Source: Halomonas llamarensis (GTDB lineage: Bacteria > Pseudomonadota > Gammaproteobacteria > Pseudomonadales > Halomonadaceae). Taken from it: DNA of 64,000 nucleotides. This document shows, one piece after another, positions 1 through 8,446 of the stretch; the first letter of the stretch is position 1, and each line of letters opens with the position of its first letter. Both the position numbers and the translations under genes were made by a program. The stretch is from assembly GCF_023555005.1 (NCBI RefSeq), contig NZ_JAMJPJ010000001.1, positions 1 through 64,000 of the forward strand. Reading direction: 5' to 3'. The notes beneath the pieces are model-generated. The model had not been told where the DNA came from, ran no database searches, and saw only the letters and a program-made list of their open reading frames with translations.

Positions 1-986
1 TTGAGGCTGGACATCTGCTGCAAGACCGTATTGACTATTTCCATGAAAGCCTGTGCTCGGGTGGTGATGTTGTCAGAGACCCCATTATCTGAGCATCAGG
101 CTTTCTTTAAAACTGTCCGAACCATTGTGAAGGGAACGAATTCATCATTGAGTTTCGCTACCAAACGGCCAGTGGCTACCTCTGGATACAGGGGCGCGGC
201 CAAGTATTCGAACGCGATAACGCCGGGGCGCCACTGCGCCTGATCGGTACCCATCTGGATATTCAGTCGCTCAAAGATGTGCAACAAGAGCTAACCCGTT
301 CCAATCAAGAGCTTGAACAGTTCGCCTATGCGGTCTCGCATGATTTGCGTCAGCCGCTACGAATGGTCAACAGCTATCTGCAGCTTTTAACCCGCGAGCT
401 TGGCAATGACTTAAGCGACGACGCTCAAGAAATGATCCACTTCGCGCGTGACGGCGCCGAGCGAATGGACAACATGATTCTGGGGACTCTCGACTACTCA
501 CGCGTGGGGCGTAAAACGTCCCCAATGGAATGGGTCGACAGCCGTGCCGTGCTAGACGACGTGATGGGTTTTCTTAAACCCATGCTGACAGAAAGCGGCG
601 GCCACGTTCACATCGAAGGCGATTGGCCAAAGGTGTACGCCAGCCGCGACGAGCTCACGCGGCTACTGCAGAACCTGCTGGATAACGCGCTGAAGTACGT
701 AGAAAAAGGCACAACCCCAGACGTCACCATCACCGGTCACCAGCAAACGTCCGAATGGCAGGTAGACGTAAAAGACAACGGCATCGGGATCGCACCGGAA
801 CAACACGATCGGCTCTTTGGTGTGTTTACGCGCTTGCAGCCGCGCAGCCGCTTTGAAGGCACCGGCATCGGGCTCGCTATCTGCAAACGTATCGTTGAAC
901 ACCACGATGGCGCCATTAGCGTCTCCTCCACCGGCGAAGGTGACGGCAGCTGCTTCACCTTTACCCTGCCGCTAACGCAAGCGTAG
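1..986 (+). CDS. PAS sensor histidine kinase, 3' part, reading frame disturbed near 5' end
   Basis: The intact part is a HisKA plus HATPase_c module. The H-box (AYAVSHDLRQPL, His codon at 339-341), N-box (LLQNLLDNALKYV), G1 (DNGIGI) and G2 (GTGIGLAICK) boxes are all visible. The same frame is open from 111 and encodes the end of a PAS/PAC domain (RLIGTHLDIQ) just before a GTG at 279, so 279 is probably not the true start. Further upstream this frame has TGA at 90-92 and TAA at 108-110, while PAS-like sequence (SEHQAFFKTVRTI) continues in another frame over about 88-126. This suggests two compensating indels or a decayed gene. The gene runs off the left edge and no receiver domain follows. Phosphorylation partner unknown. 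Confidence 0.7.
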
Positions 987-1100
987 TGCGGCAGGCATCC
1001 ATTGTGCGCTGGGTATTAACAGGCCGAAGCCGCTTTCTCTCTGTCGGCCGATCACCACCAAGGCAGTTTCACTTTCCTTCATCGTCCAAGAGGCGCCCCC

Positions 1101-1766
1101 ATGCTAGCCCTGCAGCACGTCCATAAAACCTTTAGCACGCCGCAGGGAGAGCTGCCGGTTCTCAACGGTATCGACCTAACGCTCCAACAAGGGAAAAGCC
1201 TTGCCTTGATGGGCGAGTCGGGCAGTGGCAAATCCACGCTGCTGCATTTAGCGGCCGGCCTCGACCTGCCAAGCGAAGGTGAAATCAGCATTGACGGGCG
1301 TGCTCTCTCTACCTTGGATGAACCCGCCCGCGCCAGGCTACGTCGCCAACATCTTGGGCTGGTGTTTCAGCAGTTTCATCTGGTACCCAGCCTGAACGTC
1401 ATTGATAACCTGCGACTCCAAGCACGCCTGGCAGACTGCGAGGACGCGGAGTGGACTGCCCACCTGATGGCGCGCCTGGGGCTTTCCGGCCGCGAGGCCT
1501 ATTTCCCCGAGCAGCTTTCCGGTGGCCAACAACAGCGCCTGGCCATTGGCCGAGCGCTGGCCGTCCGCCCCCGCCTACTGCTAGCGGACGAACCCACCGG
1601 CAACCTTGACGAGCACAGCGCCGATACCGTCCTCGCGCTTTTGCTCGACCTGGTAAAAGAGACGCGCTGTGCGTTATTGATGGTGACGCACAGCGCCCGT
1701 GTGGCGGCTCCACTTGACCGCCTGGTACACCTCCACCTGGGGCGCCTGGGAGATAACGCGTCATGA
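1101..1766 (+). CDS. ABC transporter ATP-binding protein, LolD/YbbA type
   Basis: A 221-aa cytoplasmic ABC ATPase of the MacB/LolD/YbbA group, which drives lipoprotein or envelope-substrate handling by FtsX-type permeases. Visible motifs are Walker A GESGSGKST (residues 38-46), the Q-loop in VFQQFHL, the signature LSGGQQQRLAIGRAL near 139, Walker B LLLADEPT and the switch His in VTHS. The stop codon overlaps the next gene (1763), so ATPase and permease are translationally coupled. Length matches YbbA (about 228 aa). The substrate cannot be read from the sequence. Liponucleotide or acyl substrates are possible by analogy with YbbAP and TesA. Confidence 0.9.
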   Translation: MLALQHVHKTFSTPQGELPVLNGIDLTLQQGKSLALMGESGSGKSTLLHLAAGLDLPSEGEISIDGRALSTLDEPARARLRRQHLGLVFQQFHLVPSLNVIDNLRLQARLADCEDAEWTAHLMARLGLSGREAYFPEQLSGGQQQRLAIGRALAVRPRLLLADEPTGNLDEHSADTVLALLLDLVKETRCALLMVTHSARVAAPLDRLVHLHLGRLGDNAS

Positions 1767-4252
1767 TCCTGCGCGTGCTGGCGACATTACTCGCCCACTA
1801 CCGCCGCCATCCGGGGCAGTTAGCCATGTTGTTACTGGGGCTTTGGGTCGCCAGCGCCTTGTGGAGCAGCGTGCAAGCCGTGAACGCCACGGCAAAAGAC
1901 AGCTATGCCCGTGCCAATGCGCTGTTCAGTGCCAACGTTGATGAGCTGACACGGCGCGATGGCCAGCCCCTCACCCGCGAGGACTACCTGACGCTGCGCC
2001 GGGCGGGCTTACCGATTTCGCCGATGCTGGAAGGCACCCTGCAAATCGATGGGGAACGCCTGACTATCGTCGGTATTGACCCGCTAACCTTGCCAAGCGA
2101 CAACACCCTAGGCGGGAGCGGCGACGCGTTGACGGCGTTTTTAACCCCGCCTTGGCAAACCCAGCTCGCCCCGGAAACCCTTGATGTATGGGGCCTTTCA
2201 CGCCAACAAGCACCAGGGGCGACGCCCGCCGTCAACAAGAACCAGCGGCTGCCGCCATTAGCGCTACGCCCGGCGCTGCCGCCGGACACCTTGGTGATGG
2301 ATATCGCCGCTGCGGCCGCGTTGCTAGATCGCGATAACACGCTAAGCCAACTGGTCACCGCCCCTGGCGCGCTGTCTCAGCCCCCCGACGGGTACCGGCT
2401 CAGCCGAGCCGCCACGTTGGCATCGCCTGAGCAACTTACCGAAAGCTTTCACCTTAACCTCACCGCCCTGGCACTGCTGTCGTTGGTCGTCGGCCTGTTT
2501 ATCGTCCAGGCCGCGCTGGGGCTTGCCATGGAACAGCGCCTCACCACACTCAGAACGCTGCGCGCCTTGGGCGTACCCGCCGTCACGCTCGTCACGGCCA
2601 TACTGCTTGAGCTGCTGGTATTCGGCGTGCTGGGTTCAGCGCTTGGGCTGGCCAGCGGCATTTGGCTGGCGGGCCAGCTACTGCCCGATGTGGCCACAAC
2701 GCTGTCGTCACTTTATCAAGCCGACGTCAATCAGAGCCTGGTGCTGCCTTGGCACTACTGGGTGGGCAGCCTAGCGATTACCTTCGGCGGCTTGCTGCTC
2801 GCGGGTAGCGGCGTGCTATGGCGGGCCGCCCGCCTGAACGTGTTGGCACTCGGCCAGTCCCAGGCGTGGCGGCTAGCCTACCAGCGCCAGCTAAAACGTA
2901 TGACACTTGGCGCCGCCGCGGTGGCCGTTCTCGCCATGGGGTTAGCGCTGTGGCTTGGTCGCCTGCCGCCCGGTCAAGGGGTTCTGGCTAGCTTTGGGTT
3001 TGTCGCCGCGCTACTGTTAGCCAGCGCGCTATGCCTGCCGCCGCTGATTAACGGCGTGCTACACCTGCTGCAGCGGTGGCTTCGCCGTCACCCACTTGCC
3101 CACTGGGCCGTGGCGGATATCCAGCTACAGCTACCGCGCTTATCACTGGCCATGATGGCGTTGCTGATTGCGCTTGCCACCAACCTGGGTGTCAGCAGCA
3201 TGGTCGGCGGTTTTCGCCTTACCTTTCTGGACTGGCTGGATCAGCGGTTGGCCGCCCCGTTATATATCAATGCGTCGCCGTCGACGTTGGCCCCCATGCT
3301 GGATTGGCTCGATGCGCGGCCCGATGTTGCCGAAACACTGCCGACTGCCCGCGGCAGCGTCGACCTACTGGCGATGGATGATGCACAACAACAGGGTGCC
3401 CGCGAGCGCATTGCGCTGTTCGGGATCACCCCTAATCCCACGATCACCAACGGCTGGCCGCTACTTGAGACAGCGGCGGGACGCCCCGCTGCCTGGGCAT
3501 CGCTATCGGCGAACAGCGTGTTTATCAACGAGCAGATGGCCGTGGCAAAACAGCTCGCACCGGGTGACGAGGTCACGCTGGATACCCCGCAAGGGACGAG
3601 ACCTTTCGAGATTACAGCGGTTTACCCCGACTACGGCAATCCGCGCCAGCAGATCCTGGTACCTACTAAGGTGCTTATTCAGCGCTTCGGCGGCGAGATT
3701 GCCTCAATAGGGCTGGTAGTTGATGAAAACGCCGACCGCCAGGCATTGCGTCAGGCCCTGGCGGATCGCTTCGATGTCGCCCCGGAGGCGATGGTCGATC
3801 AACAGGAAATCAAACAGCTGGCGACGCAAATTTTCGAGCGCACCTTTACCATCACCCGCGCATTGAACGGCCTCACCCTGGGCGTCGCGGCATTAGCGCT
3901 GCTCGCCACGTTGCTGGCCCAGGCGCGCGAACGACAGCGCCAGCTGGCTTCGCTATGGGCACTCGGCGTGCCGCGCAAGACGCTGACTTTACTGCCGCTT
4001 TTTCAACTCGGCGGGCTGGCCCTGTTTACCGGGGTGGTGGCGATTCCGCTGGGCATTGCCATCACCTGGACGCTCGTGGCGATCATCAACGTTGCGGCAT
4101 TTGGCTGGCGGCTACCGCTCTACCTTTTCCCGTGGGACATGCTCATCACGCTGGCCACCGCGCTGGGCGTGGCGCTGGCCGCCGCTGCCCTGCCATCACT
4201 TCAGCTGTGGCGCACTTCGCCCCAGGCGATGCTCAACCAGGGGGCTACATGA
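1763..4252 (+). CDS. FtsX-family ABC transporter permease, YbbP/AttFG-like
   Basis: An 829-aa inner-membrane permease, close to the length of E. coli YbbP (about 804 aa). It has one N-terminal TM segment (about 15-40), a first periplasmic region, a block of TM helices at about 230-440 carrying the first FtsX domain, a second periplasmic region (about 500-690) and a C-terminal FtsX domain (about 700-820). This two-FtsX architecture is typical of YbbP proteins. It overlaps the ATPase upstream by 4 bp and the lipoprotein gene downstream by ATGA. The three-gene order resembles the att-type ATPase, permease and AttH operons of other proteobacteria. Exported or extracted substrate unknown. Confidence 0.88.
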   Translation: MILRVLATLLAHYRRHPGQLAMLLLGLWVASALWSSVQAVNATAKDSYARANALFSANVDELTRRDGQPLTREDYLTLRRAGLPISPMLEGTLQIDGERLTIVGIDPLTLPSDNTLGGSGDALTAFLTPPWQTQLAPETLDVWGLSRQQAPGATPAVNKNQRLPPLALRPALPPDTLVMDIAAAAALLDRDNTLSQLVTAPGALSQPPDGYRLSRAATLASPEQLTESFHLNLTALALLSLVVGLFIVQAALGLAMEQRLTTLRTLRALGVPAVTLVTAILLELLVFGVLGSALGLASGIWLAGQLLPDVATTLSSLYQADVNQSLVLPWHYWVGSLAITFGGLLLAGSGVLWRAARLNVLALGQSQAWRLAYQRQLKRMTLGAAAVAVLAMGLALWLGRLPPGQGVLASFGFVAALLLASALCLPPLINGVLHLLQRWLRRHPLAHWAVADIQLQLPRLSLAMMALLIALATNLGVSSMVGGFRLTFLDWLDQRLAAPLYINASPSTLAPMLDWLDARPDVAETLPTARGSVDLLAMDDAQQQGARERIALFGITPNPTITNGWPLLETAAGRPAAWASLSANSVFINEQMAVAKQLAPGDEVTLDTPQGTRPFEITAVYPDYGNPRQQILVPTKVLIQRFGGEIASIGLVVDENADRQALRQALADRFDVAPEAMVDQQEIKQLATQIFERTFTITRALNGLTLGVAALALLATLLAQARERQRQLASLWALGVPRKTLTLLPLFQLGGLALFTGVVAIPLGIAITWTLVAIINVAAFGWRLPLYLFPWDMLITLATALGVALAAAALPSLQLWRTSPQAMLNQGAT

Positions 4253-5385
4253 ATCATTCCCGGTTATCGGCTGCGCTCGTGGCGATGGCTTGTCTCATGC
4301 TCATCGGCTGCCAGGAGCCCTCATCCGATGCGGTGCCCCAGGGCTTTGCGGGGCTGGGTGAAGACGCGGCGGCATTTGCTCAGGCGGATGCCTCCACGCC
4401 GCTTCGCTTCCCGGAGGATCACGGCCCGCACCCCGATTACCGCATCGAATGGTGGTACCTGACCGCCAACCTTGAAGACGACCAGGGCGAGCCGCTCGGC
4501 CTGCAATGGACGCTGTTTCGCCAGGCGCTGACTCCTCCTGACGAGCGCCCGGCGCCATCGCCATGGGCGGCCGACCAGGTCTGGATGGCGCACCTGGGGA
4601 TTTCCCAGGGCGAGACGCATGCTGCCGCCGAGCGCTTTGCGCGTAGCCACAGTGAACACGCCAATGGGCAAGCAGGCGTCAAGGCAGCCCCGTTTCAGGC
4701 CTGGATTGATGACTGGTCGCTCGAAAGCCCGTCAGAGGCCAACTTCGAGGATTTTACCCTACAGGCCTACAGCGGTGAGGGCGCAGACCGGTTCGGTTAC
4801 ACGCTTACCCTCAGCGCTCAAGGCCCACTGGTCTGGCACGGAGAGAACGGCTTTAATGCGAAAACCGTCGAAGGCCAGGGATCGCGCTACTATAGCCAGC
4901 CGTTTTTAAGCATCACCGGCCGCGTCACGCTGAACGGCGAAACTCGCGAGGTTAGCGGCAAAGGCTGGCTAGATCGCGAATGGAGCAGCCAACTGCTCTC
5001 CCAGCAACAAACCGGCTGGGACTGGTTTTCGCTGCATCTGGAGGATGGGCGCAAGCTGATGGCCTACCGGTTAAGAGGTGGCGGCCCGGCAGGAGGCGAC
5101 TACCTATTCGCGCATTTGCTCGCCGCCGACGGCCAGACCGAGCTTATTGGGCCTGGTAGCGTCACCTTGACGCCATTGGCGACACACAGCGTGGCAGGCA
5201 GAGATATTCCCACACGCTGGTCGCTTACGCTGCCCGACGTGAATTTGCAGCTTACCGTTGAGGCGCGCCACCCTAACCGCTGGATGCCCACCTCGGTGCC
5301 TTACTGGGAAGGCGATGTCGTGGTTCGCCAGGCGGCAACGCAGGAAAACATCGGCGTCGGTTATCTGGAAATGACCGGGTATTGA
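4249..5385 (+). CDS. AttH/CrtC-like lipocalin-fold lipoprotein
   Basis: A 378-aa lipoprotein. The ATG at 4249 overlaps the permease stop (ATGA) and gives a classical signal peptide with lipobox L18-I19-G20-C21. Gln at +2 predicts outer-membrane sorting. The mature part carries features of the AttH / carotenoid 1,2-hydratase superfamily (HPDYRIEWWYLTANL near the N-terminus; GWLDREWSS and GWDWFSLHLEDG centrally). In this family real hydratases are a minority. Genes next to YbbP-type permeases are generally annotated only as lipocalin-like. A longer in-frame reading starts at 3955 but lies inside the permease gene and lacks a signal peptide, so I rejected it. It may bind the ABC system's hydrophobic substrate in the periplasm (inference). 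Confidence 0.85.
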   Translation: MNHSRLSAALVAMACLMLIGCQEPSSDAVPQGFAGLGEDAAAFAQADASTPLRFPEDHGPHPDYRIEWWYLTANLEDDQGEPLGLQWTLFRQALTPPDERPAPSPWAADQVWMAHLGISQGETHAAAERFARSHSEHANGQAGVKAAPFQAWIDDWSLESPSEANFEDFTLQAYSGEGADRFGYTLTLSAQGPLVWHGENGFNAKTVEGQGSRYYSQPFLSITGRVTLNGETREVSGKGWLDREWSSQLLSQQQTGWDWFSLHLEDGRKLMAYRLRGGGPAGGDYLFAHLLAADGQTELIGPGSVTLTPLATHSVAGRDIPTRWSLTLPDVNLQLTVEARHPNRWMPTSVPYWEGDVVVRQAATQENIGVGYLEMTGY

Positions 5386-5466
5386 GCGTTTAGTGATCTT
5401 ATGTTGACTTAGCAGAAGACACGTTATGTCGCACGAAACGTTAACACCGGTGCCGATAGCCAGTCC

Positions 5467-7554
5467 CTATGCATCAAGGTAACTGCCGTTTTCTTTACAA
5501 TAACGAATAAAATCTTCTAACTCCAAGGGTTTTGAATAATGGTAGCCCTGGCCAAACTCGGCCCCTTCTTGCTGCATTAAAAGCGCATGCACTTCGTTTT
5601 CAATACCCTCTACCACTGCCTGTGAACCTACTTCTTTCGCCAATTTTAATATAAGCTTACATATACGCAAACTATTATAGTCATCAGGTATATTTTTAAC
5701 AAACTGGCGATCCACTTTCAAAAAGTCAAACCCTATAAACAAGAGATATTCAATAGATGCATAGCCAGTGCCAAAATCATCCAAAGAAAAACTCACACCA
5801 AAATCACTTAATTCTTTTTGGTTTTTATGGAAATTTGAATTTGATATTAATTGTGTCGCTTCAGTCACTTCAAGATCTAAGTTACACCCTGGAAAAGAAA
5901 AATCGTTTAACAATTTCTTTAATTGAGAGCTGAAATCAGGTTCTATTAGCTGTTGAGGAGAAACATTCACACTCAGCCTGAAGCGATCTTGAAAATTGAC
6001 CAACAAAGGGGAAAAATCTTTAATCGCCAACGCAATTATCGACATACCAAGAGACACGATTAGCCCGGTGTCTTCTGCGCAGTTTAATAGTTCGAAAGGT
6101 GCACAATTTCTTTTTCTATCCGTACGAAAAAGCGCTTCACATCCAGCCACCTCTCCATTACTAAAATACACTTTTGGTTGATACATCAGGAAAAAAGATG
6201 GCGCTTCTAACTGTTCTCTAAGCGCGTTTAATGCAGAAAAGTTTGATTTTCTCGATTCTTCCGTTTCAGGAGAATAACGGCGAACACAATTATGCCCTGC
6301 CTGCTTGGCATTAAAAAGCCCGATACTAGTCGCATATAACAGTGCCTCTGGCTCCAAGGCATCATCGGGTGCCTGGGCCACACCTGCTGTCAAATTAATG
6401 CGGATACAAGTGCTTAACGATGCACCATCAACCTCTACATCAAAACTCAATTTTTTCTCAATGCGCTGTATAATATCGTTATTATCTTTTTCAAAAAAAT
6501 ACAGCGCAAAGACATCAGGTTGAAGGCGAAACATACTTTCACCATCATTAAAGTATTCTTTTAGATGTCGATATACAGCCACTAAGACTTGGTCACCTAC
6601 ATCTTGTCCGTATTGACTATTGATACGAGAAAACTGGTCGATATCCCAGCTAACAACTAAAACGTTTCCACACCATTTATTTTCTTTATTTAAATATTTT
6701 TCAAGCTGGCTAATAAGCTCGCGACGGTTATAGCCTCCTGTCAGTGTATCTCGGCGAGAGAGCTGATCTAAGTAGCGATTTTTCTCAGTTAATTCAAAAA
6801 GATATTCTTCATTTTCTTGTGTATAAAACTTATAGTTTTCGACCAGTGCTTTTAACTCAGACCCATGCGTTTTTATCCTGAACTCTTCGTCCCCACCTCT
6901 CCCTTTGGCACGTCTTTTTATGTATTTTGCGAATTCGGACAGCGGCCTACCTACCAACCAATACATAATTGACGCTATGATAAAGCTCAAAATCAAAGAT
7001 TGATAAATCGTAATCAAAAATATATCAACAAAATTAGCGAGCGATTGACTCACCAAGTGATTAACATCTATATTATAATCAATTCGCCCCACGTATATTT
7101 CATTTTTATCCGGATGTGGAACATCACGATACAGAGGGTATATTTTTCTTTTTTTAACATCACTAAAAAAGTATCTTATTATTTTATCACTTAAATCATC
7201 AGTGCTTTCTGCATTCGTCACGCTAGCGAAAAGTCGGTCACCATCCGAAAATATTCTAATACTATTATAACTAGGGTCGCTAGAAAGTGATTTAACCAAC
7301 GCTTCAACTGTTGCTTGGTCAAGATGATAAAGCGCAAGCGAAGCGGGCTCCTTTATCATTTCTATGCGCTCATTTGCGAGCGCATAGGCATTATTTATTG
7401 TATTGTTAAAGTTTTTTTGACCTAAAAAAATACCTAACAAAAGCCCTACGACTAGGGTAGAGGTTGTCACATATAGTGTCAGCTTTGCCGTTAATGTTTT
7501 TTTTCTTAAACCCGGCCTCAAGCCGTACTTGCATATACCCTTCTTGTCTTTCAT
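5467..7554 (-). CDS. Membrane GGDEF-EAL protein, probable c-di-GMP phosphodiesterase
   Basis: A 695-aa protein with an N-terminal TM segment (about 21-42), a periplasmic domain of about 120 residues, a second TM (about 170-190), a linker, then GGDEF and EAL domains. The GGDEF signature is replaced by QPDVF (in RLQPDVFAL), so cyclase activity is unlikely. The EAL domain looks intact: CEALFR, LEVTEA, LDDFGTGYAS, FLKVDR and VVEGIE are present. It should therefore hydrolyse c-di-GMP at the inner membrane. It lies 83 bp downstream of a solute-binding protein gene on the same strand, as in NspS-MbaA-type pairs. The gene is visibly AT-richer than most of the window, which may reflect transfer. Confidence 0.88.
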   Translation of the reverse strand: MKDKKGICKYGLRPGLRKKTLTAKLTLYVTTSTLVVGLLLGIFLGQKNFNNTINNAYALANERIEMIKEPASLALYHLDQATVEALVKSLSSDPSYNSIRIFSDGDRLFASVTNAESTDDLSDKIIRYFFSDVKKRKIYPLYRDVPHPDKNEIYVGRIDYNIDVNHLVSQSLANFVDIFLITIYQSLILSFIIASIMYWLVGRPLSEFAKYIKRRAKGRGGDEEFRIKTHGSELKALVENYKFYTQENEEYLFELTEKNRYLDQLSRRDTLTGGYNRRELISQLEKYLNKENKWCGNVLVVSWDIDQFSRINSQYGQDVGDQVLVAVYRHLKEYFNDGESMFRLQPDVFALYFFEKDNNDIIQRIEKKLSFDVEVDGASLSTCIRINLTAGVAQAPDDALEPEALLYATSIGLFNAKQAGHNCVRRYSPETEESRKSNFSALNALREQLEAPSFFLMYQPKVYFSNGEVAGCEALFRTDRKRNCAPFELLNCAEDTGLIVSLGMSIIALAIKDFSPLLVNFQDRFRLSVNVSPQQLIEPDFSSQLKKLLNDFSFPGCNLDLEVTEATQLISNSNFHKNQKELSDFGVSFSLDDFGTGYASIEYLLFIGFDFLKVDRQFVKNIPDDYNSLRICKLILKLAKEVGSQAVVEGIENEVHALLMQQEGAEFGQGYHYSKPLELEDFIRYCKENGSYLDA

Positions 7555-7637
7555 AGCGTCATAAATTCATTTACGAGTGAGTGAATATTACCGAGATAAC
7601 CAGTAGTGCGGGTATAAAACTTCATCGATAGGCAAAA

Positions 7638-8375
7638 TTATTTAACAAAGTCTTCGATGCCTTTATTAACGACTTCTAACAACCACCGAGAGTCTGCAAT
7701 ATTTTTAGATATCAACATAAAATAATTTTCAGGCTCTCCGCCTGGCAATCGTTCCAGCTCCAACTCTGAGTCCCAGTCAACAAGCTCTAGTGACTTTAGG
7801 CTTAGCATCGTCTCATGACGCGTCAACCCAATATCGCAGCGACCATAATTGACTTGATTTAATAACTGCTGAAAAGTTTTAGCATTTTGTGCCAGCTCTT
7901 TAAACAAGCGCTGATCACTCTCCGAAAAAAAATGTGAATAATTAAACCCTGCTATACCACATACTTTCCTGTCTTTCTCAAATAAAGAGGCAATATTTTC
8001 CACCTCTTCTTTGGCGAACATTGCGCTTTTTTTAACATAAGCGGGCGTTAACGAATAGTATTTATTACTGATATGATAGTGTTTATCCCTAAGACTATTA
8101 TAGGTAGCACTCAATGCTACTTGGTAATCCTCACCCTTTTTAACACTCTCAAGGCATCGTTTCCATGGAAGAGGGTTCATTTGATAAGTTACATTCGCCG
8201 AAACAAAAATATTATCAATTAGCTTTAGGTCAAGCCCTTGCCATGTGTTACCCATCGGATAAAAGTAGGGTGGCCAACTGCTAGTGTCGGTACAAATAAA
8301 AATTGTCTCTCTTTCTTGAGACATGGCGAAAGGGGATTGGAAAAGTACCACGAGTGCCAAAAGTAGGTATCGCAT
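7638..8375 (-). CDS. Periplasmic family-3 solute-binding protein
   Basis: A 245-aa protein with a cleavable signal peptide (LLLALVVLFQSPFAMSQ) followed by a PBPb/SBP_bac_3-type fold (ICTDTSSWPPY, GLDLKLIDNIF, LPWKRCLESVKKGE, CDIGLTRHE). Such proteins bind amino acids or other small solutes, but no ABC permease or ATPase gene is nearby. The following gene is a membrane EAL phosphodiesterase with a periplasmic domain, so a role as a ligand-binding sensor subunit rather than a transport protein is likely (inference). Like its partner it is AT-rich. The ligand cannot be predicted. It is separated from the upstream chemoreceptor gene by a strong hairpin. Confidence 0.8.
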   Translation of the reverse strand: MRYLLLALVVLFQSPFAMSQERETIFICTDTSSWPPYFYPMGNTWQGLDLKLIDNIFVSANVTYQMNPLPWKRCLESVKKGEDYQVALSATYNSLRDKHYHISNKYYSLTPAYVKKSAMFAKEEVENIASLFEKDRKVCGIAGFNYSHFFSESDQRLFKELAQNAKTFQQLLNQVNYGRCDIGLTRHETMLSLKSLELVDWDSELELERLPGGEPENYFMLISKNIADSRWLLEVVNKGIEDFVK

Positions 8376-8402
8376 GCCGATGTAACCTTATCAACGGATC
8401 GC

Positions 8403-8431
8403 AATAACCCGCCGCGATGCGGCGGGTTATT
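8403..8431 (-). terminator. Perfect 13-bp stem hairpin after the chemoreceptor gene
   Basis: The arms 8403-8415 and 8419-8431 are perfectly complementary (13 bp, 3-nt loop, GC-rich core flanked by AATAA/TTATT). It lies 15 nt past the chemoreceptor stop codon and just upstream of the solute-binding protein gene, both on the minus strand. It probably ends the chemoreceptor transcript and makes the next two genes a separate unit. The U-tract is short (TTATT), so efficiency is uncertain. Confidence 0.75.
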
Positions 8432-8446
8432 CAGTGCCATTATGGC

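Noticed and set aside
3955-4248. N-terminal extension of the AttH-like lipoprotein
   Set aside because: Lies within the permease gene in another frame and would bury a clear lipoprotein signal peptide starting at 4249.
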